DNA from: Pontibacter arcticus
GTDB lineage: Bacteria > Bacteroidota > Bacteroidia > Cytophagales > Hymenobacteraceae
NCBI RefSeq assembly: GCF_003284895.1
Contig: NZ_QMDV01000002.1
Location: forward strand, 940,010 to 1,004,009
DNA: 64,000 nucleotides
Direction: 5' to 3'
This document shows positions 15,725-24,454 of this stretch, piece by piece. The stretch's first letter is position 1; each line of letters starts with the position of its first letter. The translations under genes and the position numbers were made by a program. The notes under the pieces are model-generated. The model did no database searches, was not told the DNA's origin, and worked only from the letters and a program-made list of their open reading frames with translations.

Positions 15725-17431
15725 CTATTGTTTTAAAAACCGGTGTGTTTCTTTACGTTGGCCATCGTTTACAACTAAGAAATAAGCTCCACCTGGCAAA
15801 TGGCTTACAGAAACAGTTTGGTTGGCTGCTGAGCTGCTTTCGATGGTAGCCATTGTTTTGCCGGAAGCATCAAGTATAAGCAACTGTGCACGGGCTACAT
15901 GTAGATTCACGTTAACATCCTGGTTAACGATGGTAGGGTAAACAACAGCCATTTTTTCGTTTTTAGAAGTTGGGTTGCCTACTAATTCCACTGAAATCAC
16001 TTTGGAAAAAGATACCGTGCCATCCAAATCTACCTGCTGCAGGCGGTAATAGTAAATGCCTGGTGTAGCTGTTGCATCCGTATAGCTGTAGCTTAATTTA
16101 GCAGAACTGTTACCAGAACCTTTCACCTGCCCATGTGCCGCGAAATTTTCACCGTCCTGGCTGCGCTCTACAATAAAAACATCGTTATTTTTTTCCATGG
16201 CAGTTGCCCAGTTAAGTACAGTACCGATATCCTGCACCTTGCCTTTAAAGGAAATAAGCTCTACCGGAAGCGGAGCCGGGTTGCTTCTGCCATAAAAATT
16301 ATACATCCCGATACCTTGCTGGCCACGTGCTGCATCGCCATTGTAATATGCAATATTTACCTGATCAACCGGCTCCGTGAAAGAAACCATGGTATTGCCC
16401 AGCTCAGAATCCGAAGGGATATCATAAACTGAAGAACTGATGATCTCTCCGGATAAGGCGGTATACTTTGTCTGTGTACTCGCTGCTTTTACATTTTCTT
16501 TTGTTGCAGTAACAATCTTACCATCTGGAGCAACGCCGGTTACTACAATCTTGTCCTGAAATTGTCTCACTCCCTGATCTACATCAAATAATGTAAAGGT
16601 CAGATCTGAAACAGGTTCTTCAAAGTCAATACGAACTGTGGTACCTCTAACTGCCGTTGCTCCCGTCTGAACCAATGAAAAAGAAGTTTTAGGGCTTTGA
16701 AAACGATCATTGCCAATTAAGGCTTCTGTTACATTTACACCTGCATCGCTGGTGCGGGAAAAGCGCATGGCTATGCCATCGAGTCTGTAAGGCGTTGCAG
16801 ATTGCGGACCTGAAACTGCAAAGGGGTTCTCTTTTGCAGGTCTGGAGCTCCATTCAAATCCTGATAGCTCTACACCCGGCAGTGTTGGCGACATAACAGG
16901 CTTTTTGGCTGTTACAGTGATATTATCAATAGCGAAGTATTGCTCTTCACCAACTTTTAACCTCCAGGTTAACTTCAGGTTTTTAACGTTTGATGTTTCT
17001 TTCGGGAGTAAAATACGGTTGCCACCGTTTACAACTTCCCAGCTATTGTAGTTAGTATTATCAGCCCAACCTGTTACTTTTTTTGCTGTGCCGCCGTTTA
17101 TGCTATAGAAAAGCTCCAGTTCATAGTCATTTTTTTCCCAGTAATAAATAAATAACCAACGCAGCTGCGAAGATCTGTAACCGGCCCAGCTTACACTAAC
17201 ATCAGTATAGCCCTCCGTAGAAATTCCAGTTAAATCAAAAGCACGGGTCTGCACTGATTTGCTTTCCTGCGTTCTCCAGCTGCCTGAACTGCGGGACCAT
17301 GATCCTGAAGGAGTTGCTACAACCTCTTTATTGTTACTTGAAAAATTCTCTGCGTAAAGTTGTGTTTGCTGGGCAAATGCAGAAGTTAATGAAACCAGCG
17401 TAAGCAGTAATAGGAAGTATAGTTTTTTCAT
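15725..17431 (-). CDS. Secreted protein with type IX secretion C-terminal sorting domain
   Basis: The frame is open from 17485, but ATG at 17431 gives a clean signal peptide (MKKLYFLLLLTLVSLTSAFA), so that start is preferred (568 residues). The mature N-terminal part (AENFSS..., about 20-175) looks like a jelly-roll, carbohydrate-binding-like domain. A second beta-rich region follows. Then comes LPVELISFKGKVQDIGTVLNWATAMEKNNDVFIVERSQDG, a fibronectin-like motif very common in Bacteroidota surface proteins. The last 80 residues end with VSHLPGGAYFLVVNDGQRKETHRFLKQ, a Por-type sorting domain. It is probably exported by T9SS and attached to the cell surface or released. No catalytic motif was recognised. 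Confidence 0.82.
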   Translation of the reverse strand: MKKLYFLLLLTLVSLTSAFAQQTQLYAENFSSNNKEVVATPSGSWSRSSGSWRTQESKSVQTRAFDLTGISTEGYTDVSVSWAGYRSSQLRWLFIYYWEKNDYELELFYSINGGTAKKVTGWADNTNYNSWEVVNGGNRILLPKETSNVKNLKLTWRLKVGEEQYFAIDNITVTAKKPVMSPTLPGVELSGFEWSSRPAKENPFAVSGPQSATPYRLDGIAMRFSRTSDAGVNVTEALIGNDRFQSPKTSFSLVQTGATAVRGTTVRIDFEEPVSDLTFTLFDVDQGVRQFQDKIVVTGVAPDGKIVTATKENVKAASTQTKYTALSGEIISSSVYDIPSDSELGNTMVSFTEPVDQVNIAYYNGDAARGQQGIGMYNFYGRSNPAPLPVELISFKGKVQDIGTVLNWATAMEKNNDVFIVERSQDGENFAAHGQVKGSGNSSAKLSYSYTDATATPGIYYYRLQQVDLDGTVSFSKVISVELVGNPTSKNEKMAVVYPTIVNQDVNVNLHVARAQLLILDASGKTMATIESSSAANQTVSVSHLPGGAYFLVVNDGQRKETHRFLKQ

Positions 17432-17815
17432 GTCTTTAACCTTAAGCACATAATGGATAAAGAAAAGACCACGCCATAAACACAAGATCAGTGTTTAGAC
17501 ACAAACCTTCAAATATTAAACAATATAATATAGTATATTCATAATCAATGTATTAGGCAACTAAATTGACTTTAAAATTCAAGGAAAAATATTTTAAGAA
17601 AGGATAAAACTAATTACCAAATTGAGTTTATATTCCCTTTATGGGAACAAATTCCAAATATGAATTCCAATACTGGAATAGGATAGGCCTATGTAGTAGG
17701 ACGTTAGTTTTACTATAAAGCAGTTATATGCATGGATATAAAAAGCGTGAGCCTAAATACAAAAAGCCTGTAAACGTTTTGTTTACAGGCTTTTAAGAGT
17801 TTAACTACTACTTAG
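17432..17815. promoter_or_regulatory. AT-rich intergenic region with clustered TTCC/GGAA inverted repeats
   Basis: No ORF is seen. Between 17633 and 17679 there are two inverted repeats (TTCCC-5-GGGAA at 17633-17647 and ATTCCA-4-TGGAAT at 17664-17679) plus a further ATTCCA at 17651-17656. They could be an operator for the secreted-protein gene, whose start is about 200 bases away. A tRNA terminator lies at the other end. Confidence 0.4.
17762..17794 (-). terminator. Terminator after tRNA-Ser
   Basis: A 14-bp stem (AAAAGCCTGTAAAC at 17762-17775 with GTTTACAGGCTTTT at 17781-17794) ends in a T run when read on the minus strand, about 20 nt past the tRNA 3' end. Confidence 0.8.
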
Positions 17816-17903
17816 CAGAGAGAGCGGGATTCGAACCCGCGATACCCTTTTGGAGTATACACACTTTCCAGGCGTGCTCCTTCAACCACTCGGACACCTC
17901 TCT
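17816..17903 (-). tRNA. tRNA-Ser (anticodon GGA)
   Basis: Reading the minus strand from 17903, the acceptor stem AGAGAGG pairs with TCTCTCT (one G-T pair), with discriminator G at 17816. The anticodon stem CACGC/GTGTG encloses the loop CTGGAAA, so the anticodon is GGA and the tRNA reads UCC and UCU. A long variable arm (about TACTCC...GGGTA) confirms a serine-type tRNA. The T arm is GCGGGTTCGAATCCCGC. CCA is not encoded. Confidence 0.97.
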
Positions 17904-17974
17904 TTATCTGGACGCAAAGATACATTTTTATACGGTATACTTGCAAGCGTTTCTTGTTTATACTTTCAGCATAC

Positions 17975-19042
17975 TTAGATTGTTATTTCGCCGCGCAGAT
18001 TCTTACTGAGCCATGTTCGTGCCTCTTCTAAAGGTAACTTCTGGCCAAGTATAAACATCAGCTTGGTTACGGCGGCTTCTGTAGTAATATCAGCGCCCCC
18101 AATAATACCCATGTTCAGCAGATATTTGCTTGTTTCGTAACGCCCCTGGTCTACCCTTCCCTCATCGCACTGCGACACATTTAAGATCAATACGCCTTTG
18201 TCAATTGCATCCTGCAAAACACTCAAAAACCAATTGCTGGTTGGTGCATTACCCGATCCAAAGGTTTCCAGTACAACCCCTTTCGCCCCGGAGTCCAGCA
18301 ATATACTTTTAACGACCTGCTTGGTAATACCCGGAAAAAGCTTCAGAATAACAACGTCGTCGCTTAACTGGTGATGCACTTTAAAAGGTTTGGAAGTAGC
18401 TTCCAGAATATATTCGGTTTTATACTCTATTTCGATTCCGGTTTCGGCCAGTAAAGGGTAATTGTCAGTTTTAAACGCATCAAAATGGCTGCTCTCTACT
18501 TTTTTTGCCCGGTTGCCACGTAAGAGCACATTCCTGAAGTATAAGCTTACTTCCGGCACCATGGCCACGCCATCGTTTTTTGTGGCTGCAATCTGAAGCG
18601 CCGTAATCAGGTTCTCACGGGCATCCGTCCGGATGCGGCCAATAGGTACTTGTGCGCCTGTGAAAATAACAGGTTTGTCCAGGTTTTCGAGTAGATAGCT
18701 GAGCGCCGAAGCAGAATAGGCCATTGTATCTGTGCCGTGCAAAATTACAAAACCATCATACTTGCTGTAGTTATCTTCAATTAAACGGGCCAGCATCAGC
18801 CAGTCCTGCACCGACATATCCGAAGAATCAATAGCAGGTTCTATACTTAATACCGTCAGCAAATAGTTAAACTGGCGCAGTTCCGGTAAATGATCCACGA
18901 TCTGCCCAAAATTAAAAGGCACCAGGTGTTTTTTTACTTCATCAAATACCATCCCGATCGTGCCGCCTGTGTAAATGATCAGGATGGAAGCTTCCGGATG
19001 GAGCGGTGCAGCCGTTTCGATGTCAACTTTTACAACCTGCAT
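17975..19042 (-). CDS. ansA: Type I L-asparaginase
   Basis: 355 residues of the asparaginase/glutaminase family, converting asparagine to aspartate and ammonia. The first catalytic motif IIYTGGTIGM lies at about 22-31 and the second, FVILHGTDTMAYSASAL, at about 98-114; together they supply the Thr/Thr/Asp/Lys catalytic set. There is no signal peptide, so it is the cytoplasmic type I enzyme. VLETFGSGNAPTSNWFL and QCDEGRVDQGRYETSKYLLNMGIIGGADIT are typical of the C-terminal domain. It starts one base after the stop of tatD, so the two form an operon. Confidence 0.93.
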   Translation of the reverse strand: MQVVKVDIETAAPLHPEASILIIYTGGTIGMVFDEVKKHLVPFNFGQIVDHLPELRQFNYLLTVLSIEPAIDSSDMSVQDWLMLARLIEDNYSKYDGFVILHGTDTMAYSASALSYLLENLDKPVIFTGAQVPIGRIRTDARENLITALQIAATKNDGVAMVPEVSLYFRNVLLRGNRAKKVESSHFDAFKTDNYPLLAETGIEIEYKTEYILEATSKPFKVHHQLSDDVVILKLFPGITKQVVKSILLDSGAKGVVLETFGSGNAPTSNWFLSVLQDAIDKGVLILNVSQCDEGRVDQGRYETSKYLLNMGIIGGADITTEAAVTKLMFILGQKLPLEEARTWLSKNLRGEITI

Positions 19043-19043
19043 A

Positions 19044-19811
19044 CTATAGTTTAAAGAGGTTTAACGCATTCTGGGTCGTGATCTCGGCTACTTCCTGCAG
19101 TGTTTTACCACTCAGTTCGGCTACGCGTTTGGCTATCAGCGGCAGGTAAACAGGTTCGTTGCGCTTGCCACGATACGGCACAGGTGCTAAGTAAGGGCAA
19201 TCTGTTTCCAACACAATCTGGTCAAGGGCAACGTGCGGTAAAACTTTATCCAGGCCGCCGTTTTTAAAGGTAGCCACACCACCAATCCCGATCAGGAAAT
19301 CAAGTTCTTTTACTTTTTGCGCCTGCTCAGGCGTACCCGAAAAGCAATGAAAAATACCCCTTAGCGTGCCGTCCTGCGCTGCAGCTACCAGTTCATACGT
19401 TTCCTCAAACGAATCTCTGGTGTGCAGTACGATGGGCAGTTTATACTTTTTGGCAAGATCCAGCTGTACTTTGAGGGCTTCCTGCTGTTGCGGAAAAAAA
19501 GTTTTATCCCAGTACAGGTCGATGCCGCACTCCCCTATTGCAGAAAATTTGCGTTTGCCCAGCCACTCCTCTACCAGGTATAACTCCCGCTCAAAATCTT
19601 TGGTAACGTAGCACGGGTGCAGCCCCATCATAGGGATACATTGTTCCGGATGTTTGTGCTCGGTTTCCAGCATCACATCAATCGTAGTATGATCGATGTT
19701 GGGCATGTAGATTTTAGAAACTCCTTCTGCTAATGCACGCTCCACTGCTTCATCGCGGTCGTTAACAAACTCTTCAGAGTAAATATGGGCATGCGAGTCA
19801 ATTAAATTCAT
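19044..19811 (-). CDS. TatD family metal-dependent hydrolase/DNase
   Basis: 255 residues with the TatD signatures LIDSHAHIYSEEF (metal-binding HxH at 6-8), GLHPCYV, AIGECGIDLYWD (metal-ligand Glu), LPIVLHTRDSFEE, GIFHCFSGTPEQA and ETDCPYLAPVPYRGKRNEP. The family includes 3'-5' DNases, and some members remove D-amino acids from tRNA or act on damaged DNA. It is the promoter-proximal gene of a two-gene unit with ansA. Confidence 0.92.
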   Translation of the reverse strand: MNLIDSHAHIYSEEFVNDRDEAVERALAEGVSKIYMPNIDHTTIDVMLETEHKHPEQCIPMMGLHPCYVTKDFERELYLVEEWLGKRKFSAIGECGIDLYWDKTFFPQQQEALKVQLDLAKKYKLPIVLHTRDSFEETYELVAAAQDGTLRGIFHCFSGTPEQAQKVKELDFLIGIGGVATFKNGGLDKVLPHVALDQIVLETDCPYLAPVPYRGKRNEPVYLPLIAKRVAELSGKTLQEVAEITTQNALNLFKL

Positions 19812-19979
19812 TTCTCTTAAGTATGTTTTTACATCAGCCTAAACTGATGAAGTACTACATTTTATTGAATTTGATAAAAGCTAAAAAGCCTGCACTACCA
19901 ATTAAAAAAGGACAGATTGCCGGCTTCCAACGTATAAATATAATCCTGCCAACTCTTTCACTTTCTAACTTACCAAGGA

Positions 19980-21071
19980 TTAATATTTGCGCCCTTTCCA
20001 GTTCACTTTCGAAGGCAGGAAAAAGAAGATGATCAGGATGATAGAAGAAACAATCATGTAAATTTCGAAGAGCACATAATTCCACCAACTGGTGCGTTCT
20101 CCGATACGTTTCAGGCACAAGTACAGGAAAATGCTCTGGAGGATCAGCTTCACCACAAAAATAAGAAATGCAATACCAACCGAAGTATAAGTATAAAAGG
20201 GCAGCAACACCGGGTAATAAGCTGCATGCAGCACAAAAATGATGGCCATGTAGAGCGGCAGATGCGCGGTGCCCTTCATCCAGCGTTTGCGCTGGTGCAT
20301 AAACTGCCAGAACGTGGCGGCAGGCGTACTTTTAGCGAGTACACTTTGCTGATATAAATTTCTGAATTTCCAGCCTTTTTTAAGTATGGCGTTAAAGATG
20401 GCGATATCTTCTGTGATAGAGAATTTTATACTTTCAAAACCGCCTACGTCTTCATACGCTTTCCGGCGCAGCAACATGTTATTGCCCATCGATGTTACCG
20501 GCAACTTCAGATCAGATACTACCTGCACCAAACCCAGCGCATAATACCAATCGAATGCCTGCATCTCGGCAAAAAAACCGTCGCCTTCAACGGAAGTAAT
20601 GCCGGTAACCACGCCTACATCTTCTTTCATCACCGATAACATTCCTTGGATCCAGTCTTCGGGAACGGCAATGTCGGCATCGGTATAAAAGAAAAAATCT
20701 GTGGTGGCGTACTTAGCCAGGTGTGCGAGTACGTTTGCTTTGCCACGGGCCTCGCCCAGGTTTTCAGTGATCGGAATACACGTACAACCCGGTTTATTAC
20801 GGATAAAATCAAGTACAACCTGGCGTGTATTGTCGGTAGAAGCATCATCCCCGATCAGGATCTCGAGCTTATCTTTGGGGTAATGCAGGTTTTCGATGGC
20901 GTTGAGGCAGCGCAAAATAGTATGTTCCTCGTTGCGGGCAGCGATCAGGATACTCACCCGCGGCTGGAAGTCATACTTACTGTTTTGGTTGCGACGGTTA
21001 AAAACCAGCAGGCACAGCAGTACCAGGAAAAGTAAAAAGTAAACGATGAAGTATATAATCGAAAAAATCAT
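19980..21071 (-). CDS. Family 2 glycosyltransferase, membrane-anchored
   Basis: 363 residues. An N-terminal membrane helix (IIYFIVYFLLFLVLLCLLVF) precedes a GT-A fold: PRVSILIAARNEEHTILRCL at about 37-56, LEILIGDDASTDNTRQV, and the DxD-type metal motif FFYTDADIAVPEDW. Further on QRKRWMKGT is the (Q/R)xxRW motif of processive GT2 enzymes such as hyaluronan and cellulose synthases. Two or three helices close the protein. It overlaps the deacetylase gene by four bases (coupled translation). It probably makes or extends a surface polysaccharide or glycolipid; acceptor and donor are unknown. Confidence 0.88.
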   Translation of the reverse strand: MIFSIIYFIVYFLLFLVLLCLLVFNRRNQNSKYDFQPRVSILIAARNEEHTILRCLNAIENLHYPKDKLEILIGDDASTDNTRQVVLDFIRNKPGCTCIPITENLGEARGKANVLAHLAKYATTDFFFYTDADIAVPEDWIQGMLSVMKEDVGVVTGITSVEGDGFFAEMQAFDWYYALGLVQVVSDLKLPVTSMGNNMLLRRKAYEDVGGFESIKFSITEDIAIFNAILKKGWKFRNLYQQSVLAKSTPAATFWQFMHQRKRWMKGTAHLPLYMAIIFVLHAAYYPVLLPFYTYTSVGIAFLIFVVKLILQSIFLYLCLKRIGERTSWWNYVLFEIYMIVSSIILIIFFFLPSKVNWKGRKY

Positions 21072-21703
21072 AGTACCTCGAATGTATAACCCTGCGCTGT
21101 AAAATGAGCCAGAAATTTAGGTAAGGCAAACTGCATGTTGCGCTGGGCTTTTAGGCTGTCGTGGAAAACGATGATGCTGCCTTCCACGGTATGCTCCACT
21201 GCTTTTTCGAGGCACAACTCTGGCGATAGTGTCGCGTCGTAATCATTTGTTAGTACATCCCACATAATCAGCTCATATTCTTTGCGAAGTATGGCAGCCT
21301 GCGCCGGCGAAATGCGGCCATAAGGTGGCCTGAACAGTTTACGGGAAGTATTGAGCGCAGGGAATTGGTTGAGCTGCTCCTGGCAAAGGGCTGTGTTCTG
21401 TACATAATCCGCGACGGGTGTCTGCCAGCCTTTAAGGTGGTTAAAAGTATGATTTGCCAGCCCGTGGCCTTGTTTTACGATTTCTGCCGCTATGTGCGGG
21501 TATTTGGCTACATTCTCCCCGACACAAAAAAAAGTGGCCTTCGCGTTATAGCCAGCCAGTTGCTCCAGTACCCAGGGTGTTACTTCCGGAATCGGGCCAT
21601 CATCAAAAGTAAGATACAGTACTTTGTTCATGGAGTGGCGTTGCCAGGTATAACGGGGCAATAGTTGTTTAAGTAGCCCGGGCGTTTTATAAAAGCGGAT
21701 CAC
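21068..21703 (-). CDS. Polysaccharide deacetylase (NodB-like)
   Basis: 211 residues, a compact NodB domain. The motifs appear in order: YLTFDDGPIPE (catalytic Asp pair, about 32-37), NHTFNHLKGW (metal-binding HxxxH-type motif), FRPPYGRIS (Arg-Pro-Pro-Tyr-Gly) and SIIVFHDSLKA near the end. Family members remove N- or O-acetyl groups from chitin-like glycans, peptidoglycan or exopolysaccharide. The coupled glycosyltransferase downstream suggests modification of the same glycan. No clear signal peptide is visible. Confidence 0.9.
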   Translation of the reverse strand: MIRFYKTPGLLKQLLPRYTWQRHSMNKVLYLTFDDGPIPEVTPWVLEQLAGYNAKATFFCVGENVAKYPHIAAEIVKQGHGLANHTFNHLKGWQTPVADYVQNTALCQEQLNQFPALNTSRKLFRPPYGRISPAQAAILRKEYELIMWDVLTNDYDATLSPELCLEKAVEHTVEGSIIVFHDSLKAQRNMQFALPKFLAHFTAQGYTFEVL

Positions 21704-21796
21704 TTTTGAATGTTAAATTGTTAGTTGTTGATTGTTATTGAGAAAACTAAGCTTGAGGCACTATAACAATCAGTACGCAACAACCAACAAGTAAAT

Positions 21797-23020
21797 TTAT
21801 TTAAACCGGCACGAAAGCAAGGTAATATCATCACTGAAAGAAGCTTCCTCGTTGTACAGGTTTATTTCGCGGAGCAACTCCAGGTGCAGTACTTTAGAAC
21901 TCAGAAACCGGTGGCGCTGCATAAAATCGATGGTGCCTTCTATGCCATACTCAGCTTCGTCTGCATCAAAAACCTCGGTGAGCCCATCGGTATAACAAAG
22001 TAATACGGAGCGCTTCGGTATCTGCACCGTGCTAACCGACATAAATGGCAGCACATCAAAAACGCCCAGCATCGTACAACCATCATTCAGCAGATCGTGG
22101 GTATTGTTTTCGTGCAGCAGAATAGGTGCGTTGTGTCCGGCATTTACATAACTCAGCTCGCGTGTTACCCGGTTGTAAATAGCTACAAAACAGGTAATAA
22201 ACTTTTCAGCGATGGCATTGATATAAATCAGGTGGTTGAGCTCGGATACGATCGTATTCAGGTCTGTTGTCTGGCGCAGAATAGTACGCAAACCTGCCTG
22301 AAAATTAGACATCAGCAACGATGCCGGCACACCTTTTCCCGACACATCGGCCACACAAAACAAAAACTGATCTTTGTCTATTTCGATGTAATCGTAGTAA
22401 TCGCCGCCGATGGTGGAGTGCGGAATATAACTGGCATGTATGGCAACATCTTTATCGTTTGGCAGCGATTTAGGGAACAGCATCGTTTGTACTTCACGTG
22501 CAATTTCGATCTCGCGCCTGATAGATTCCTGCGCTAAACGTTGCCTTGCCATTTTATGGTTCTCAATCGCAACAAGCATGATGTTACTCAGGGTCTGCAC
22601 AAAATTCAGGGCTTCCGGGTTCGAGTAACTGGCATTAAAGTTTCCGATCATCACAAAAGCCAGCACCTTGTTGTTATGAATAACAGGGATCACGATCTCC
22701 AGATCGCGCCAGCGTTTATCGATGTTGAGTTTGGAAGTGCGGGTAATTTCGCGGATCTCGAGTATTTGCTTTGGTAGCGGCTGCTTGCTGAAATCCTGGG
22801 AAGTACCTACGCATACTTTATTTTCCCAGTTTTCGTCGTGCACATACAATACGAGCCTGCTGATTTGCAGCTGGGCCAGCAAAGTAAACCTGTAAATTTT
22901 GTACAGGGCATTGGCTGGCAGGTTGTTATTGATAGCCTGCGTAATCTCTAGTAAGGCCGTGAGCTCAAGCTTTTTAAGGTTGAGTTCCTGTTTTAGTTGC
23001 GGTATAAGTATGTCAGGCAT
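21797..23020 (-). CDS. GAF-SpoIIE serine phosphatase
   Basis: The frame is open from 23107, but ATG at 23020 (MPDILIPQLKQELNLKKLEL) is the likely start, overlapping the permease stop by eight bases; this gives 407 residues. A short coiled segment is followed by a GAF-like sensor domain (about 40-180). A helical linker, QESIRREIEIAREVQTMLFP, leads into a SpoIIE/PP2C domain with IGGDYYDYIEIDKDQFLFCVADVSGKGVPASLLMSN and LSYVNAGHNAPILL, LCYTDGLTEVFDADEAEYG. Such proteins dephosphorylate anti-anti-sigma-like partners in stress or signalling switches. No partner kinase or STAS gene is adjacent. Confidence 0.88.
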   Translation of the reverse strand: MPDILIPQLKQELNLKKLELTALLEITQAINNNLPANALYKIYRFTLLAQLQISRLVLYVHDENWENKVCVGTSQDFSKQPLPKQILEIREITRTSKLNIDKRWRDLEIVIPVIHNNKVLAFVMIGNFNASYSNPEALNFVQTLSNIMLVAIENHKMARQRLAQESIRREIEIAREVQTMLFPKSLPNDKDVAIHASYIPHSTIGGDYYDYIEIDKDQFLFCVADVSGKGVPASLLMSNFQAGLRTILRQTTDLNTIVSELNHLIYINAIAEKFITCFVAIYNRVTRELSYVNAGHNAPILLHENNTHDLLNDGCTMLGVFDVLPFMSVSTVQIPKRSVLLCYTDGLTEVFDADEAEYGIEGTIDFMQRHRFLSSKVLHLELLREINLYNEEASFSDDITLLSCRFK

Positions 23021-24197
23021 TCGAAATCGGGATTTTAGGGTCGTAAGCATCGCGCAGGCCATTACCGAAAAGGTTGAAAGCCAGCACCAGCAAACTGATG
23101 CAAACACTTGGTAAAACTACTAAAAAAAGGCCGGCCCGGGCACCAATCAACTGGAAACCTTCGTTCACCATCATTCCCCACGACGGGGCGGGCGGCTGTA
23201 CTCCTAATCCTAAAAAGCTAAGGCCTGCTTCGATCAGAATAGCAGATGCAAAATTGGCAGTTGCTATTACAATTAACGGCCCGATAATGTTTGGCAACAA
23301 ATGCCGGAATATGATCTGGTACTTTGGAACTCCTAATACGTTGGCAGCCTCAATATAGGTCTTTTCTTTTAAGCCTAAAATCTGTCCGCGCACTACTCTG
23401 GCCACTTCTACCCACATGGTTAAGCCAACAGCTACAAACGCAACCCAAACGCCTTTACTATCCAGGGCCAGGCTAATGGCAATAACCAGCATGATACTGG
23501 GCACCGACCAGACCACTGTCATCAGAAACGTCATCAGCTTATCTATACTTCCGCCAAAATAACCGCCTATGGCCCCAATGGTAACACCGATAACCAGCGA
23601 GATAAGAACCGCCACAAAACCGATACCCAACGAAATGCGAGTACCCAGTATAAGCCGGCTCAGCACATCACGGCCAGCTTTATCGGTACCCAGCCAATAC
23701 GTTCTGTTGGTGATAAAATCGCTTTCTATACGTTCCTTTGCTTGGTCCGGTGTCAGGTTTTTAGCATCGCTGCCCAGTATTTCCCTGAAACCAAAGGTAC
23801 GCTCCTGGTCGGTAATGGCGCTGTTAGTATTCACCGGTTTAATGACGACGCTATCGGTTTTAAAAGTATAACTTTCGATTGGGATCTCAGCAAAATCAGC
23901 CTGCTCGCCGGAAAGTATAAATTCTATAAAATTAACCTCCTGCTGTACACCACCCGCACGCGGTATGCGCATTACCTGCGTTGTAAAGCCCGGCTCTTTT
24001 TTCTGAAGCTGCACGATGCCGTTGTTTGCATTTGGCGAACTATCCGGCATAAAAGCATACCCGCCCAGTGCTATTACCACTGAAAAAAGTATAAGCAGCA
24101 AACCCAGCATGGCAGGTTTGTTCTGCCATAAACGTTGCCTGATGTAGTAAGAAGGTGGCCGCGACACGGGCGGCTGTGGTTTGGTAAGGAGTGCCAT
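23013..24197 (-). CDS. ABC transporter permease, OppC/DppC type
   Basis: 394 residues. Helix 1 (PAMLGLLLILFSVVIALGGYAF) is followed by an extended hydrophilic segment of about 110 residues, longer than in typical OppC. Then come TYWLGTDKAGRDVLSRLILGTRISLGIGF, the family signature, and the EAA loop RGQILGLKEKTYIEAANVLGVPKYQIIFRHLLPN. The gene sits alone among unrelated cell-envelope genes, without its partner permease, binding protein or ATPase. Its partner is probably encoded elsewhere. It overlaps both neighbours slightly (one base upstream, eight downstream), so it is part of a tight operon. Confidence 0.9.
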   Translation of the reverse strand: MALLTKPQPPVSRPPSYYIRQRLWQNKPAMLGLLLILFSVVIALGGYAFMPDSSPNANNGIVQLQKKEPGFTTQVMRIPRAGGVQQEVNFIEFILSGEQADFAEIPIESYTFKTDSVVIKPVNTNSAITDQERTFGFREILGSDAKNLTPDQAKERIESDFITNRTYWLGTDKAGRDVLSRLILGTRISLGIGFVAVLISLVIGVTIGAIGGYFGGSIDKLMTFLMTVVWSVPSIMLVIAISLALDSKGVWVAFVAVGLTMWVEVARVVRGQILGLKEKTYIEAANVLGVPKYQIIFRHLLPNIIGPLIVIATANFASAILIEAGLSFLGLGVQPPAPSWGMMVNEGFQLIGARAGLFLVVLPSVCISLLVLAFNLFGNGLRDAYDPKIPISNA

Positions 24198-24454
24198 CAG
24201 ATAGAGTTATGCACGACTAAACCTGCCTTGGTTGCCAGAAAAAAATACTCCTGGTACTCTGTTTTGAAAGCTGTCTCTATGTAAGGGTGTTCGGTGTCCT
24301 GGTCTGGGAAAAGAATGCGGATGTAGCCTTTCCCCAACAAAGATTCCAACGTTTCGCAAAGTTCTTTGTCTGTCAGGTTAAGTTTGGTTTTGAGGTCAGG
24401 ATAAGCGGTTACAAAGTATAACTCGTCCAGTACAGCAAATTCGTTGTCGTTCAT
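24197..24454 (-). CDS. Small acidic protein of unknown function, 85 aa
   Basis: 85 residues (MNDNEFAVLDELYFVTAYPDL...). It is acidic and probably helical in the first half, with an LTDKELCETLESLLGKGYIRI segment that looks like a winged-helix-type helix-turn-strand, and FLATKAGLVVHNSI at the end. That pattern could be a small wHTH fold, but this is a guess. It overlaps the glycosyltransferase stop by four bases and abuts the permease start, so it is clearly a cotranscribed real gene. Confidence 0.65.
   Translation of the reverse strand: MNDNEFAVLDELYFVTAYPDLKTKLNLTDKELCETLESLLGKGYIRILFPDQDTEHPYIETAFKTEYQEYFFLATKAGLVVHNSI

Noticed and set aside
23018..23107. A longer start for the SpoIIE phosphatase
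   Set aside because: The extra residues are Cys/Trp-rich, overlap the permease gene by about 95 bases and precede a good ATG.
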